Assembly (NCBI GenBank): GCA_045540355.1
Contig: JAZQHB010000007.1
Coordinates: 1 to 13,332 of the forward strand
Direction of reading: 5' to 3'
Origin: RGIG2945 sp045540355
Lineage (GTDB): Bacteria; Bacillota; Clostridia; Oscillospirales; Acutalibacteraceae
DNA: 13,332 nt
The notes under the pieces are model-generated. The model did not search any database and had not been told where the DNA came from. It saw only the letters and a program-made list of their open reading frames with translations. Every line of letters begins with the position of its first letter. Positions within the stretch are counted from its first letter, which is position 1. This document shows, piece by piece, positions 1-5,469 of this stretch. The position numbers were made by a program, and so were the translations under genes.

Positions 1-180
1 GGCTTTACCTTCAAGACCTACAATGCACAGGATATGCTCGGTGCTATCAGAAGAGGTCTTGACGCTTATGCAGATGAGGAATACTGGGATGAGCTTGTTG
101 TCAGAGCAATGGAATGCGATTGCAGCTGGGGCAAGAGCGCCAACGAGTATATCAAGATGTATAAGGAAATCCTTAAGTAA
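1..180 (+). CDS. glgA: Glycogen synthase, C-terminal end (partial)
   Basis: The window opens inside this gene, in frame 1, and shows its last 59 residues before TAA at 178-180. The residues match the C-terminus of bacterial ADP-glucose-dependent glycogen synthase (GT5 family): an F-x-x-YNAxDML segment, then an I-RR-LxAY helix, an RAM segment, and a W-x-KSAxEY-x-x-x-YK ending. The enzyme transfers glucose from ADP-glucose to the non-reducing end of a growing alpha-1,4-glucan in the cytoplasm. The catalytic N-terminal domain lies outside the window. The gene is host chromosomal and ends before the mobile island; its terminator at 269-295 is intact. Identification rests on recognised family sequence over a short stretch. 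Confidence 0.85.
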   Translation, partial: GFTFKTYNAQDMLGAIRRGLDAYADEEYWDELVVRAMECDCSWGKSANEYIKMYKEILK

Positions 181-213
181 AGGGCCAAGGGCCGAGTGCC
201 CAGGGCCAAGGGC
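181..213 (+). repeat. GC-rich dispersed intergenic repeat, left copy
   Basis: A 33-bp stretch built from GGGCCAAGGGCC-type units begins directly after the glgA stop codon. A copy in the opposite orientation lies at 13147-13179 and matches at 29 of 33 positions. Its base composition is far richer in GC than the surrounding DNA. It looks like a host REP-type repeat placed after genes rather than part of the island. Confidence 0.6.
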
Positions 214-268
214 GGGCGAAAGAGTGCAGGAAACAGCACAACAGCTCGACCATAAAAATATGATTAGA

Positions 269-295
269 GGGACACGGTGGGCCGTGTCCCTTTTT
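269..295 (+). terminator. Rho-independent terminator of glgA
   Basis: A perfect 9-bp stem (GGGACACGG at 269-277 with CCGTGTCCC at 282-290), a TGGG loop and five T residues form a strong terminator. It belongs to the host and marks the last clearly chromosomal sequence before the island. Confidence 0.9.
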
Positions 296-298
296 ACT

Positions 299-339
299 GA
301 ATTGATTGGAAATCGTGTAAGTCGCTAAAACGGCTTCGA
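299..339 (+). repeat. Left attachment site (attL) core
   Basis: Positions 306-339 match 11913-11946 at 32 of 34 bases, beginning TTGGAAATCGTGTAAGT; the two mismatches are adjacent (CG here, TA there). The copies are about 11.6 kb apart in direct orientation and bound the main gene block, as expected for attL and attR of an integrated element. The host-side sequence GAATTGATTGGAAA (299-312) resembles GAATTTTGAAA at 13052-13062 beside the right host flank, so the pre-insertion target probably contained such a sequence. The exact crossover cannot be read from this window alone. Confidence 0.7.
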
Positions 340-365
340 GGGTTCGAATCCCTTGCTCTCCGCCA
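306..365 (+). pseudogene. tRNA-Ser(GGA) 3' fragment
   Basis: The segment reads as the 3' part of a class II tRNA. It has an anticodon-loop TTGGAAA (306-312, anticodon GGA at 308-310), a long variable arm that pairs AAGTCG with CGGCTT, and a T arm with GAGGG/CCCTT around TTCGAAT. It ends with acceptor strand GCTCTCC, discriminator G and CCA (363-365). The 5' half (acceptor, D arm, 5' anticodon stem) is absent: upstream is the glgA terminator. Integrating elements often carry such a fragment to rebuild the tRNA they interrupt. Here it sits next to unrelated host sequence, so no functional tRNA is made. Confidence 0.75.
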
Positions 366-371
366 TTCTAT

Positions 372-407
372 AAGGGTTTTCAAGAGATTGAAGACCCTTG
401 TTTTTTT
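372..407 (+). terminator. Terminator behind the tRNA-Ser fragment
   Basis: AAGGGTTTTC (372-381) pairs with GAAGACCCTT (390-399) with one G-T pair, and seven T residues follow at 401-407. It starts 7 bases after the CCA end, the usual place for a tRNA transcript terminator, so it was probably captured with the tRNA end. In this location it would also block read-through into the island. Confidence 0.8.
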
Positions 408-435
408 GTCTGAAAATATAAGAATTTTGCCCTCT

Positions 436-505
436 CGCCGACGATTCGCCGACGGGAGGGTTTACCTATTTATGGGAGCTTGGCGTCAAGTGGCGGCAAG
501 TGGAA
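436..505. repeat. Left-end arm-type repeats (candidate integrase sites)
   Basis: Two repeat families sit inside the left end. CGCCGACG occurs at 436-443 and 447-454, an 11-bp period, inside a CCCTC...GAGGG inverted flank. A second family has TGGCG units at 481-485 and 491-495 and a TGG at 501, a 10-bp period. The right end has CGCCGACG at 11827-11834 and the second family in inverted orientation at 11768-11788. Helically phased repeats near both ends are typical of arm-type binding sites of Tn916/lambda-like integrases. Function is inferred. I see no gene between 366 and 638. Confidence 0.5.
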
Positions 506-582
506 GTGAAAAAGTGCCTATTTCTCTGTGTTTTGGGTGGCTAATTAAACTACAGGACAGTGTGTAAGGGGGGATAATAAAT

Positions 583-610
583 TTGAAAAAAACTGAAAAT
601 ATGCTATAAT
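583..610 (+). promoter_or_regulatory. Strong extended -10 promoter for the 639-1820 gene
   Basis: TTGAAA (583-588) is followed after 16 bp by TATAAT (605-610), preceded by TGC (an extended -10). Transcription would start near 617. This is the clearest sigma-A-type promoter at the left end, and it shows that the ATG at 609, which lies in the -10 box, is not the start of the following gene. Confidence 0.8.
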
Positions 611-638
611 GATAAAAAATAATGAGGCAGGTAGAATA

Positions 639-1820
639 ATGAATAGTAATGAATTGGCAAAGTTTTTATACGACAATGAAGTATATGATTCTTATCAGTT
701 TATAATTAATACACGAAAAACGATAAAAACTGCTTTGTTTTGCAAGGAATCTATATTGTCATTGATTTCAAAAATGACCGAAGAACAACAAATATGGCAG
801 TCAAATTTTTTCAATGAATTAATTGAACAATCCGGACCGATTAAAAAGGTATCCCTTACTTATGATAAAATGCCAACATTTGGTTTTACTGTTTACGATA
901 TAGAGACAAATATTCCTTTTTTGTTAGATAAACTTACAAAAGATTTTTTTCAATATGTTAGGAATGCTTTTGATTGTATGTCTCAAGCAGCCAATACGGC
1001 TTGCCTTTCAACACGAGCTAAAGATATCGAGCGTGTAGATTTTGGGCGTATGAAAAAAATCTTTGAACAACAATCTTACTCACAAGATTTTCCTAGTATT
1101 TCAAGCTGGTATGCAGATGTTGCTAATTGTAATGAATTCAAGTATATCGAAGACTTTAACAATAGAACTAAACATATTTGTGATGTGTATATCAAAGTGT
1201 CAATGTCACTGATTGGAGAAGGCGAAGAGTCTACTATAAATCCTTTCTTCAAAAAAAATCAACAGCATGGTAAACAAGATATTTCAGAATACTTGACGGA
1301 TATTTATGACTTTGTTTCTAAAGCTTACCATGATTTTATGATAGCCCTAAAAATTGAAATAACAAAAAAGAAGTATGTTGCAAACAGATATCACAAGATT
1401 AAAGCTTTTCAACAAAAATTTAAAGACAATCCTGATAACGGTTTCTCCATAGTGTATATTGATGCTACGAGCGACATAATAAATATGCCAAATGAAATCG
1501 AAGTGTTGCTTATGCGTGAGTATGATGACAAAATCATAGCAAAAAATTGTCCTGTAAAAATAATATATATCAAAGATCCTGATATGGATAATAACTATAT
1601 CGGAAAATATGTTACACAAGATAATTGTGGTGACGATACCTTAATAAAATATCGCAAATATCAAAAAGTAGTACCCGAACCTGATACACTTCCCTTAGGT
1701 TTTCAAGCGATGACAGAGGATGAAAGTAAAAATGTGTTTTATCATGCTAATCACTTTATGGATATAACAACCGTGAGTGATGATGAGTTATTTTTACAAA
1801 GTGTTCAAATTCCTTTTTAA
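639..1820 (+). CDS. Uncharacterised accessory protein, 393 aa
   Basis: I do not recognise this protein as a named family. An in-frame ATG at 609 overlaps the -10 box, so I take the ATG at 639, which follows a weak GAGGCAGG-like ribosome site. The predicted protein is soluble, with no signal peptide or membrane segment. The N-terminal half appears mostly helical, and residues 174-179 (NNRTKH) form a polar cluster of the kind seen in some HEPN-like proteins, but the spacing is not the classical RX4-6H, so this is only a hint. The C-terminal half alternates strands and acidic loops. The gene has its own promoter, is AT-rich and lies at the edge of the element beside attL, a usual place for cargo such as phage-defence genes. 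That role is inference only. Confidence 0.75.
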   Translation: MNSNELAKFLYDNEVYDSYQFIINTRKTIKTALFCKESILSLISKMTEEQQIWQSNFFNELIEQSGPIKKVSLTYDKMPTFGFTVYDIETNIPFLLDKLTKDFFQYVRNAFDCMSQAANTACLSTRAKDIERVDFGRMKKIFEQQSYSQDFPSISSWYADVANCNEFKYIEDFNNRTKHICDVYIKVSMSLIGEGEESTINPFFKKNQQHGKQDISEYLTDIYDFVSKAYHDFMIALKIEITKKKYVANRYHKIKAFQQKFKDNPDNGFSIVYIDATSDIINMPNEIEVLLMREYDDKIIAKNCPVKIIYIKDPDMDNNYIGKYVTQDNCGDDTLIKYRKYQKVVPEPDTLPLGFQAMTEDESKNVFYHANHFMDITTVSDDELFLQSVQIPF

Positions 1821-1882
1821 TTTGTCAATATGTTTTCACAACTTCTTTATGAAATTGCGAGAATGTTTTTTCCTCAAAAATA

Positions 1883-1897
1883 ACTAACAATACATTA
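1883..1897. repeat. ACTAACAATACATTA motif, copy 1
   Basis: This 15-bp AT-rich motif matches 2312-2326 at 14 of 15 positions, and 4740-4752 in a 13-bp core with one difference. Each copy lies upstream of a gene start. It could be an operator or a promoter -10 region; AT richness makes chance similarity possible. Confidence 0.35.
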
Positions 1898-1924
1898 TTA
1901 ATCACAAAAGAAAGGACTTGTACT

Positions 1925-2101
1925 ATGGTAACAACAAAAAGAGCATATTTGAGCATTGAAGAAATCGCTAAAGAGTATCTTCCTATGTCAAGGAAGAAAA
2001 TCAGAGAGCTTGTAACTAAGAATCTTTCATACCGAAAAATCGGAGGAAGGATATATGTTTCAAGAGAAGCTATCGAAGAATGGTTGAAAGAAAACAAGTA
2101 A
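1925..2101 (+). CDS. Excisionase-type small HTH DNA-binding protein, 58 aa
   Basis: This short gene encodes a winged-HTH protein of the excisionase/MerR-like (HTH_17) class. Its sequence has the family order: a YLSIEEIAKEYLP first helix, SRKKIRELV recognition helix, then K-IGGRIYVSREAIEEWL, the wing and following helix. Such proteins bind near attachment sites and steer tyrosine integrases toward excision, or act as regulators. The start ATG follows an AAAGGAC-like ribosome site at about 1911-1917, and a perfect terminator follows the stop by 6 bases, so it ends its own transcript. It lies apart from both integrase genes, so which integrase it serves, if either, is not shown. Confidence 0.85.
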   Translation: MVTTKRAYLSIEEIAKEYLPMSRKKIRELVTKNLSYRKIGGRIYVSREAIEEWLKENK

Positions 2102-2107
2102 CAGAAA

Positions 2108-2141
2108 AGAGGTATGAGCCACAGGGTTCATATCTCTTTTT
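2108..2141 (+). terminator. Terminator after the excisionase-type gene
   Basis: A 13-bp stem (AGAGGTATGAGCC with GGTTCATATCTCT, two G-T pairs) around an ACAG loop is followed by a T tract to 2141. It closes the transcript of the 1925-2101 gene and isolates it from the next unit. Confidence 0.9.
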
Positions 2142-2175
2142 GCATATATCTATCTATACCCACCCAGACTGAAAA

Positions 2176-2280
2176 ATTCACGGGTTTACGGGGTTGTACC
2201 TCTAAAAGCCACATAGTATAAGGGATTCACAGGTTGTACCCAACGGGAGAATATTTGAATTTTCACGGAACATCAACGGG
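2176..2280. repeat. Iteron-like degenerate repeat region
   Basis: Within a gene-free stretch there are three TTCACRG-type units: ATTCACGGG at 2176-2184, ATTCACAGG at 2225-2233 and TTTCACGGA at 2261-2269. GGTTGTACC occurs twice exactly 40 bp apart (2192-2200, 2232-2240), and CAACGGG occurs twice (2241-2247, 2274-2280). The mix of phased short repeats resembles a replication origin or multi-site operator. The element encodes a DUF927 helicase and so plausibly has an origin somewhere; linking it to these repeats is inference. I find no convincing gene between 2102 and 2392. Confidence 0.4.
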
Positions 2281-2311
2281 GAACAAAAATGCTCTTTTCT
2301 CACCGAAAAAA

Positions 2312-2326
2312 ACTAACAATATATTA
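2312..2326. repeat. ACTAACAATATATTA motif, copy 2
   Basis: Second copy of the motif at 1883-1897, with a single T-for-C difference. It lies 4 bases before the bulged hairpin at 2330-2361 and upstream of the 95-aa gene. Confidence 0.35.
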
Positions 2327-2329
2327 GAG

Positions 2330-2361
2330 GATAGCAGTGTACACCCTTTGCACTTGCTATC
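2330..2361 (+). promoter_or_regulatory. Bulged hairpin in the 5' leader of the 95-aa gene
   Basis: GATAGCAGTG (2330-2339) pairs with CACTTGCTATC (2351-2361), leaving one bulged T and an 11-base loop. No T tract follows, so it is not a simple terminator. It lies about 30 bases upstream of the ATG at 2393 and could be an RNA leader structure, an operator, or an origin-associated hairpin. Confidence 0.4.
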
Positions 2362-2392
2362 AAATCTAATACTAAAGAAAGGAGCATCATCT

Positions 2393-2680
2393 ATGAGGAT
2401 GTTTACTTTGGCTTGTGGTGCCGCAAGAAAAGAAGTTGACCTTCGTGACTATGAAGATGTTATCATTAAGGCGGTAACAGATGTTATCCCTAATGCAAAA
2501 GTAAAAGTATTCAAGGAATGTTATGTTATTGATAGTGTTACAGTAGGTGAATCCATTAAAATAGGCAGAAAACTTGCTTCAACAGCTTTATGTACATATT
2601 GTATCAAGATTTCAAAGCTCTTCAACGGTGGAAACATCAATGATAGATTTCTTGAGCTTTTGGAAGAGGAAAACAAGTAG
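2393..2680 (+). CDS. Uncharacterised small protein, 95 aa
   Basis: The reading frame is open upstream to a TTG near 2234, but the ATG at 2393 has a good AAAGAAAGGAG ribosome site and the upstream part crosses repeats and a hairpin, so I start at 2393. The protein is soluble, starts with a cysteine-containing segment (residues 3-10), has a mixed helix-strand centre and ends in an acidic helix (LELLEEENK). I recognise no family. It is a single-gene unit, with a leader hairpin in front and a strong terminator at 2685-2722 behind. Its position next to the iteron-like region makes a regulatory or replication role possible but unproven. Confidence 0.7.
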   Translation: MRMFTLACGAARKEVDLRDYEDVIIKAVTDVIPNAKVKVFKECYVIDSVTVGESIKIGRKLASTALCTYCIKISKLFNGGNINDRFLELLEEENK

Positions 2681-2684
2681 TAAT

Positions 2685-2722
2685 GAGAGATGAATCGTTA
2701 TGGTTCATCTCTCTGTTTTTTT
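2685..2722 (+). terminator. Terminator after the 95-aa gene
   Basis: GAGAGATGAA (2685-2694) pairs perfectly with TTCATCTCTC (2704-2713), and T residues run from 2716 to 2722. Confidence 0.9.
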
Positions 2723-2825
2723 GCCTTGAAAACCGTATCAGGGCGTTTTTCAGATATATATTATTTCTTTGAAGTATGTGCCTACAAGGCTGATGCTTTA
2801 AATATTATTTCAGGAGGAACAGCGT

Positions 2826-2867
2826 ATGCAAAAACACAATTATTTTTCTAAGGAGGTTTCATTATGA
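2826..2867 (+). CDS. 13-residue leader peptide ORF
   Basis: A 13-codon frame starts at an ATG preceded by CAGGAGG at a good distance (2811-2817) and ends in TGA at 2865-2867. The stop overlaps the ATG of the next tiny gene as ATGA, and the AAGGAGG ribosome site of that gene (about 2850-2856) lies inside this frame. The arrangement suggests translational coupling: ribosomes on the leader would open or feed the downstream start. The peptide is short and polar with no recognised function, and it may matter only as a translated leader. Confidence 0.5.
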   Translation: MQKHNYFSKEVSL

Positions 2868-2941
2868 GCTATTTTATTGCCGGATTTCTTATAAGCTTCG
2901 GTGTTATTGCACTGACCGACAAAGTTATTTCAAGTGGGTGA
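2864..2941 (+). CDS. Tiny single-pass membrane protein, 25 aa
   Basis: The gene starts with an ideal AAGGAGG site and overlaps the leader ORF by 4 bp. Residues 3-18 are almost entirely hydrophobic (YFIAGFLISFGVIALT), long enough to enter or span a membrane, followed by a short polar tail. The YFIAG start is shared with the other tiny protein at 3300-3416, so the two may be paralogues. No family is recognised. Small hydrophobic peptides of this size include type I toxins, membrane-complex regulators and phage or plasmid accessory peptides; nothing here decides among them. The good ribosome site is the main reason to call it real. Confidence 0.6.
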   Translation: MSYFIAGFLISFGVIALTDKVISSG

Positions 2942-2993
2942 CGGTATGATTTCGGCACTCACTTTTACTTTTTTCAGAAAGGAGTAATTATAA

Positions 2994-3287
2994 ATGATAA
3001 AAATAGGTCATCTTCATAGTATTACTGAAACAGATATACCTGAAAGTATCTTGAAAAGTGTTCAGGAAGATTTAAGTGTACTTGATTTCAACTATGGTAG
3101 TAACAGAGATATCGACAATGATGCCGGAGGCTTTGTTGTTATATGCGAAAAAGACGAGATAATATCAATTCCCTACTTCAATGAGTATGCAGAAGAGTTT
3201 GAATATCGTGCTATTGTTGGTGGATATGATAAACGACTTTATGTATCAGGATCAGAGAGAAATATTATTCTTTACAGAAAATGCTAA
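2994..3287 (+). CDS. Uncharacterised small protein, 97 aa
   Basis: A strong AGAAAGGAG site precedes the ATG by about 9 bases. The product is a small acidic, soluble protein, rich in predicted strands, with a central GGFVVICEKDEIISIPYF segment and a C-terminal strand region ending IILYRKC. I do not recognise the family. It is the first full-size gene in a collinear run of small genes (2826-5457) that includes a DUF960 protein and a Mor-like regulator, with no terminator visible until 5470. Small acidic proteins in such element clusters are sometimes DNA-mimic antagonists of host enzymes; that is only a possibility here. Confidence 0.7.
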   Translation: MIKIGHLHSITETDIPESILKSVQEDLSVLDFNYGSNRDIDNDAGGFVVICEKDEIISIPYFNEYAEEFEYRAIVGGYDKRLYVSGSERNIILYRKC

Positions 3288-3299
3288 GGGGGTGAAGAT

Positions 3300-3416
3300 A
3301 TGTTTTCAATGATAGCTCTTGCTATGACAGCAAGTATGGAATATTTCATTGCAGGCTCAACGGCGGCAATATCGCTTTACTGCGGCACAAAATTACCAAG
3401 AAACAAAAGAAAGTAA
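3300..3416 (+). CDS. Small membrane protein, 38 aa
   Basis: The ATG at 3300 follows AAGGGGGTGA (3287-3296), a strong ribosome site. The product is hydrophobic for most of its length and ends in a basic tail (KLPRNKRK), fitting an inner-membrane peptide with a cytoplasmic C-terminus by the positive-inside rule. An internal ATG at residue 13 would give a 26-residue form beginning MEYFIAG, very close in start and length to the 25-aa peptide at 2864 (MSYFIAG). The gene lies between two collinear genes, 12 bases after one stop and 13 bases before the next start. No family is recognised. Confidence 0.6.
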   Translation: MFSMIALAMTASMEYFIAGSTAAISLYCGTKLPRNKRK

Positions 3417-3429
3417 GGAAGGAAAAGCT

Positions 3430-3777
3430 ATGATAACACTATATACAAAAGCAGACATTGAGAAATGTGGTCTACCGCCTTTTATCTGTGATACTGCATA
3501 CTGCCTTCTTGATGCATACAAGGCTGAAAACCTTGAAAAATACGGCGGAGTACTTTGGATTGAGAATGCAGAGGAACTTGCTCCATACGAAACCAAGACG
3601 GTTGAATTTGTTGAAATAATCATCACAGAAAAAGGCAAGATATGGCACGGAGCATTCATATCCAACAATGATTATGCCACAGATATCTATGTTGAAGACA
3701 GTATCATAACATCAGCCATAAAAGAAGAATGGCAAGCAAATTTAATAAGGACGGTGGATGAAAATGAATTTCAATAA
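3430..3777 (+). CDS. Uncharacterised small acidic protein, 115 aa
   Basis: The frame is open further upstream, but the ATG at 3430 follows a good AAGGAAGG site and upstream codons overlap the 38-aa gene in another frame, so I start here. The protein is acidic and soluble with mixed helix and strand, including a WHGAFISNNDYATDIYVED segment near residues 76-94. Its 3' end overlaps the start of the DUF960 gene by 20 bp, a sign of co-transcription. I do not recognise the family. Its size, charge and place beside DUF960 make it a candidate for an anti-restriction or DNA-mimic protein, by position only. Confidence 0.7.
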   Translation: MITLYTKADIEKCGLPPFICDTAYCLLDAYKAENLEKYGGVLWIENAEELAPYETKTVEFVEIIITEKGKIWHGAFISNNDYATDIYVEDSIITSAIKEEWQANLIRTVDENEFQ

Positions 3778-4075
3778 TAAAGGTTACTCTACTCAAGGGT
3801 ACATAAGTGAAATACCTCTTGTTGTTCAGTTGATGATATCTTCAATGCTTCACAAAAGAATTGAAGAAAAGAAAGAAGTAGATTATCTTCAAGTCTTCGA
3901 GTTGAGTAGAGAACAAAATGAACAGGGAATAATCTGTCAGAAAATCGTACACAAACAGGAACAGCCACCTATGGAAGATGTTTGTTATCTTGTAACTGAT
4001 GAAGCAGTTAATGAAACTGTTTTCTGCATTGATGATGAAACTCACCACACCTTTTTGCTTTCAAGGGAGTATTGA
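3758..4075 (+). CDS. DUF960 family protein
   Basis: The 105-residue sequence fits the DUF960 family: a Y-x-T-x-GYISEIPLVVQLMI start (residues about 10-29), VDYLQVFELS (41-50), QKIVHKQEQP (61-70), and VFCIDDETHHTFLLSREY at the end. The family's function is unknown. It occurs on plasmids and genomic islands and, from my memory of the literature, in the conserved module of staphylococcal SCC elements beside DUF1643 and an uracil-DNA-glycosylase inhibitor. The start at 3758 has AAGG about 6 bases upstream; an ATG at 3764 is the alternative. The gene overlaps the preceding gene by 20 bp and is followed 2 bp after its stop by the next start, so it sits in an operon. Confidence 0.8.
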   Translation: MKMNFNNKGYSTQGYISEIPLVVQLMISSMLHKRIEEKKEVDYLQVFELSREQNEQGIICQKIVHKQEQPPMEDVCYLVTDEAVNETVFCIDDETHHTFLLSREY

Positions 4076-4077
4076 TT

Positions 4078-4383
4078 ATGCTTGAGTTCAAACCCCAAGA
4101 CAAAGCTGAAATTCCCTATGATAAGCAACTTTCCGATATCGTTCAGGCTCATTTATCCTTTATGAAGCTATTTTCATCAGATGATGATGTTTCATATGCC
4201 CTCATAATTTCTCAAAGCAAAGAAGAAACAGAAAAGCTGACGAAAGGTGTTCCCGATAGTGTCAACATCACAGGGAACTACTTTGAAGTGACTTTCATTG
4301 ATGATAATTCTGTGAAAGTAGTAATTGTCAGTAAACAGTATGTAACAAGTAACATCGAGCAATATATCGATGCTTGCAGTTGA
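4078..4383 (+). CDS. Uncharacterised small acidic protein, 101 aa
   Basis: The ATG at 4078 follows AAGGGAG (4063-4069) and lies 2 bases after the DUF960 stop; a TTG at 4072 is less likely. The protein is acidic and soluble, with a helical N-terminal half and a strand-rich end (NYFEVTFIDDNSVKVVIV near residues 68-85). No family is recognised. Close coupling to DUF960 suggests a joint role. In SCC elements the DUF960 neighbour SAUGI inhibits uracil-DNA glycosylase; I see no clear sequence match to it here, but size and charge are compatible, so a structure comparison would be informative. Confidence 0.7.
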   Translation: MLEFKPQDKAEIPYDKQLSDIVQAHLSFMKLFSSDDDVSYALIISQSKEETEKLTKGVPDSVNITGNYFEVTFIDDNSVKVVIVSKQYVTSNIEQYIDACS

Positions 4384-4470
4384 ATTTTACAAGGAATTAT
4401 ACAAATGAAAATTCCGGAAGATGAGGGTATAATTACAAATGAGCTAATACATAAATCGGGAGGTCTTTTG

Positions 4471-4734
4471 ATGAATGATATAAGTAAAGACCAACTAAAC
4501 GGCATTTATGCAGACCTTTGTTGCCTAATCGGACTTGAAAAAACTCTTGTTCTGTATAGTTCTTTCAAGGGTGAACAAATCACTTTTCCTATGAGACTTA
4601 TCTCAAAGGAATATTCAACACAGAAAATCCTTGAAAGATATGACGGGACTAATCTGAAAGCTCTTGCAAAGGAATACGGTTATTCGGAACGATGGGTAAG
4701 AGAGATTATCAGTAAAGGAGATTGGAAAGGTTAA
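4471..4734 (+). CDS. Mor-like transcription regulator
   Basis: The protein fits the Mor/C activator family (phage Mu middle-operon regulator type). A helical dimerisation part runs from about residue 6 to 50 (LNGIYADLCCLIGLEKTLVLY). A C-terminal helix-turn-helix lies at about 60-82 (NLKALAKEYGYSERWVREIIS). Such proteins bind DNA as dimers and activate promoters. The ATG at 4471 has a GGGAGG site 7 bases upstream and gives the usual short N-terminus; an in-frame ATG at 4405 with AAGGAA upstream would add 22 residues. It is collinear with the small-gene operon and is the only clear operon regulator here besides the Xis-like protein. Its targets are unknown; repeated motifs at 1883, 2312 and 4740 are candidates. 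Confidence 0.8.
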   Translation: MNDISKDQLNGIYADLCCLIGLEKTLVLYSSFKGEQITFPMRLISKEYSTQKILERYDGTNLKALAKEYGYSERWVREIISKGDWKG

Positions 4735-4739
4735 TGACC

Positions 4740-4752
4740 TTACAATATATTA
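4740..4752. repeat. TTACAATATATTA motif, copy 3
   Basis: This 13-bp stretch matches the core of the motifs at 1883-1897 and 2312-2326 with one difference. It lies 21 bases before the start of the 227-aa gene and just after the Mor-like regulator gene. Confidence 0.3.
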
Positions 4753-4773
4753 AAAGAAAGCAGAGGAATATTT

Positions 4774-5457
4774 ATGGCACATTTTTATCCTGTTGTAGCT
4801 AACAATGAAAAAGAACTTAAGGATTATGCACAAAAACGAGTAGTTATTATTTTGGATTCATCTGATGTAGATATAAGCGAAAATGTTAAACAAGCCAAAT
4901 CTAACCGTAGAAAATCCAATTTCTTTAATGTTTGTACAGATGCTATGGTTATAGGTGGAGTAGGATTCTTGCCCCTTATACCTATCGCTATTGGTCTAAA
5001 GTTCGGTAATCATATATTGAAAAAGTTTTATAGCGGTTCGGACAAACACCTTCTCGACAACTATAAGGTATCTCAATTACCTGATGGTCGCATAATGCTT
5101 ATCAATTCAAGAGTTTTCAAGTCTAAAAAGGATACTGTTGACGGTATAAACAGTAAAGAAATGCCTGCAAAATATATTGCCAAATTTACAGGTGAGGCTG
5201 ATGATTTTATAAGACAGATAAAAGCTAAAGAGGATTTCTGCATAATTGCAAAATCTAAGGTTTTCGATGAAGTTGAGAAGCTTATAAAAAGCGATTCCTC
5301 TTTTATTCGTGACAAGCAGTTAGTGAAACGAAACGGATATAAAATCATTTTCGACTATACACAAAAAGTTGTCTTTGCCGTAAAAGAAGAATTCGATGCA
5401 GACAGAGAAAAAATCAACACAAACAACATTAATCAAAAAGTTTTATTAAAGTTCTAA
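4774..5457 (+). CDS. Uncharacterised protein with a central hydrophobic segment, 227 aa
   Basis: The ATG follows GCAGAGGAA at a suitable distance. Residues about 54-77 (CTDAMVIGGVGFLPLIPIAIGLKFG region) are hydrophobic and glycine/proline-rich, probably one membrane segment or a tight hairpin. A basic stretch (KSNRRKS, 42-48) precedes it. The rest is charged and soluble-looking, with predicted helices and a strand-rich end. I recognise no family. It is the last gene of the collinear group and is followed by a strong terminator at 5470. A membrane-tethered cytoplasmic protein is the simplest topology; its role in the element is unknown. Confidence 0.7.
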   Translation: MAHFYPVVANNEKELKDYAQKRVVIILDSSDVDISENVKQAKSNRRKSNFFNVCTDAMVIGGVGFLPLIPIAIGLKFGNHILKKFYSGSDKHLLDNYKVSQLPDGRIMLINSRVFKSKKDTVDGINSKEMPAKYIAKFTGEADDFIRQIKAKEDFCIIAKSKVFDEVEKLIKSDSSFIRDKQLVKRNGYKIIFDYTQKVVFAVKEEFDADREKINTNNINQKVLLKF

Positions 5458-5469
5458 ATAACTTTTGAC

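Noticed and set aside
174..179. Firm HEPN nuclease call for the 393-aa protein (positions here are residue numbers)
   Set aside because: The NNRTKH cluster lacks the classical RX4-6H spacing, so it is kept only as a hint.
23..328. 101-aa open frame at the left edge
   Set aside because: It overlaps the glgA end in another frame, crosses the GC-rich repeat and terminator, and has no ribosome site.
436..503. CRISPR-like array
   Set aside because: Repeats are only 5-8 bp with a 10-11 bp period and there are no spacers; arm-type binding sites fit better.
1347..2097. Antisense frames opposite the 393-aa gene and the Xis-like gene
   Set aside because: They are shadows of clearly better plus-strand genes; no promoter or ribosome site on the minus strand.
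4405..4470. N-terminal extension of the Mor-like protein from ATG 4405
   Set aside because: The ATG at 4471 has the stronger ribosome site and fits the family's usual start; the longer form remains possible.
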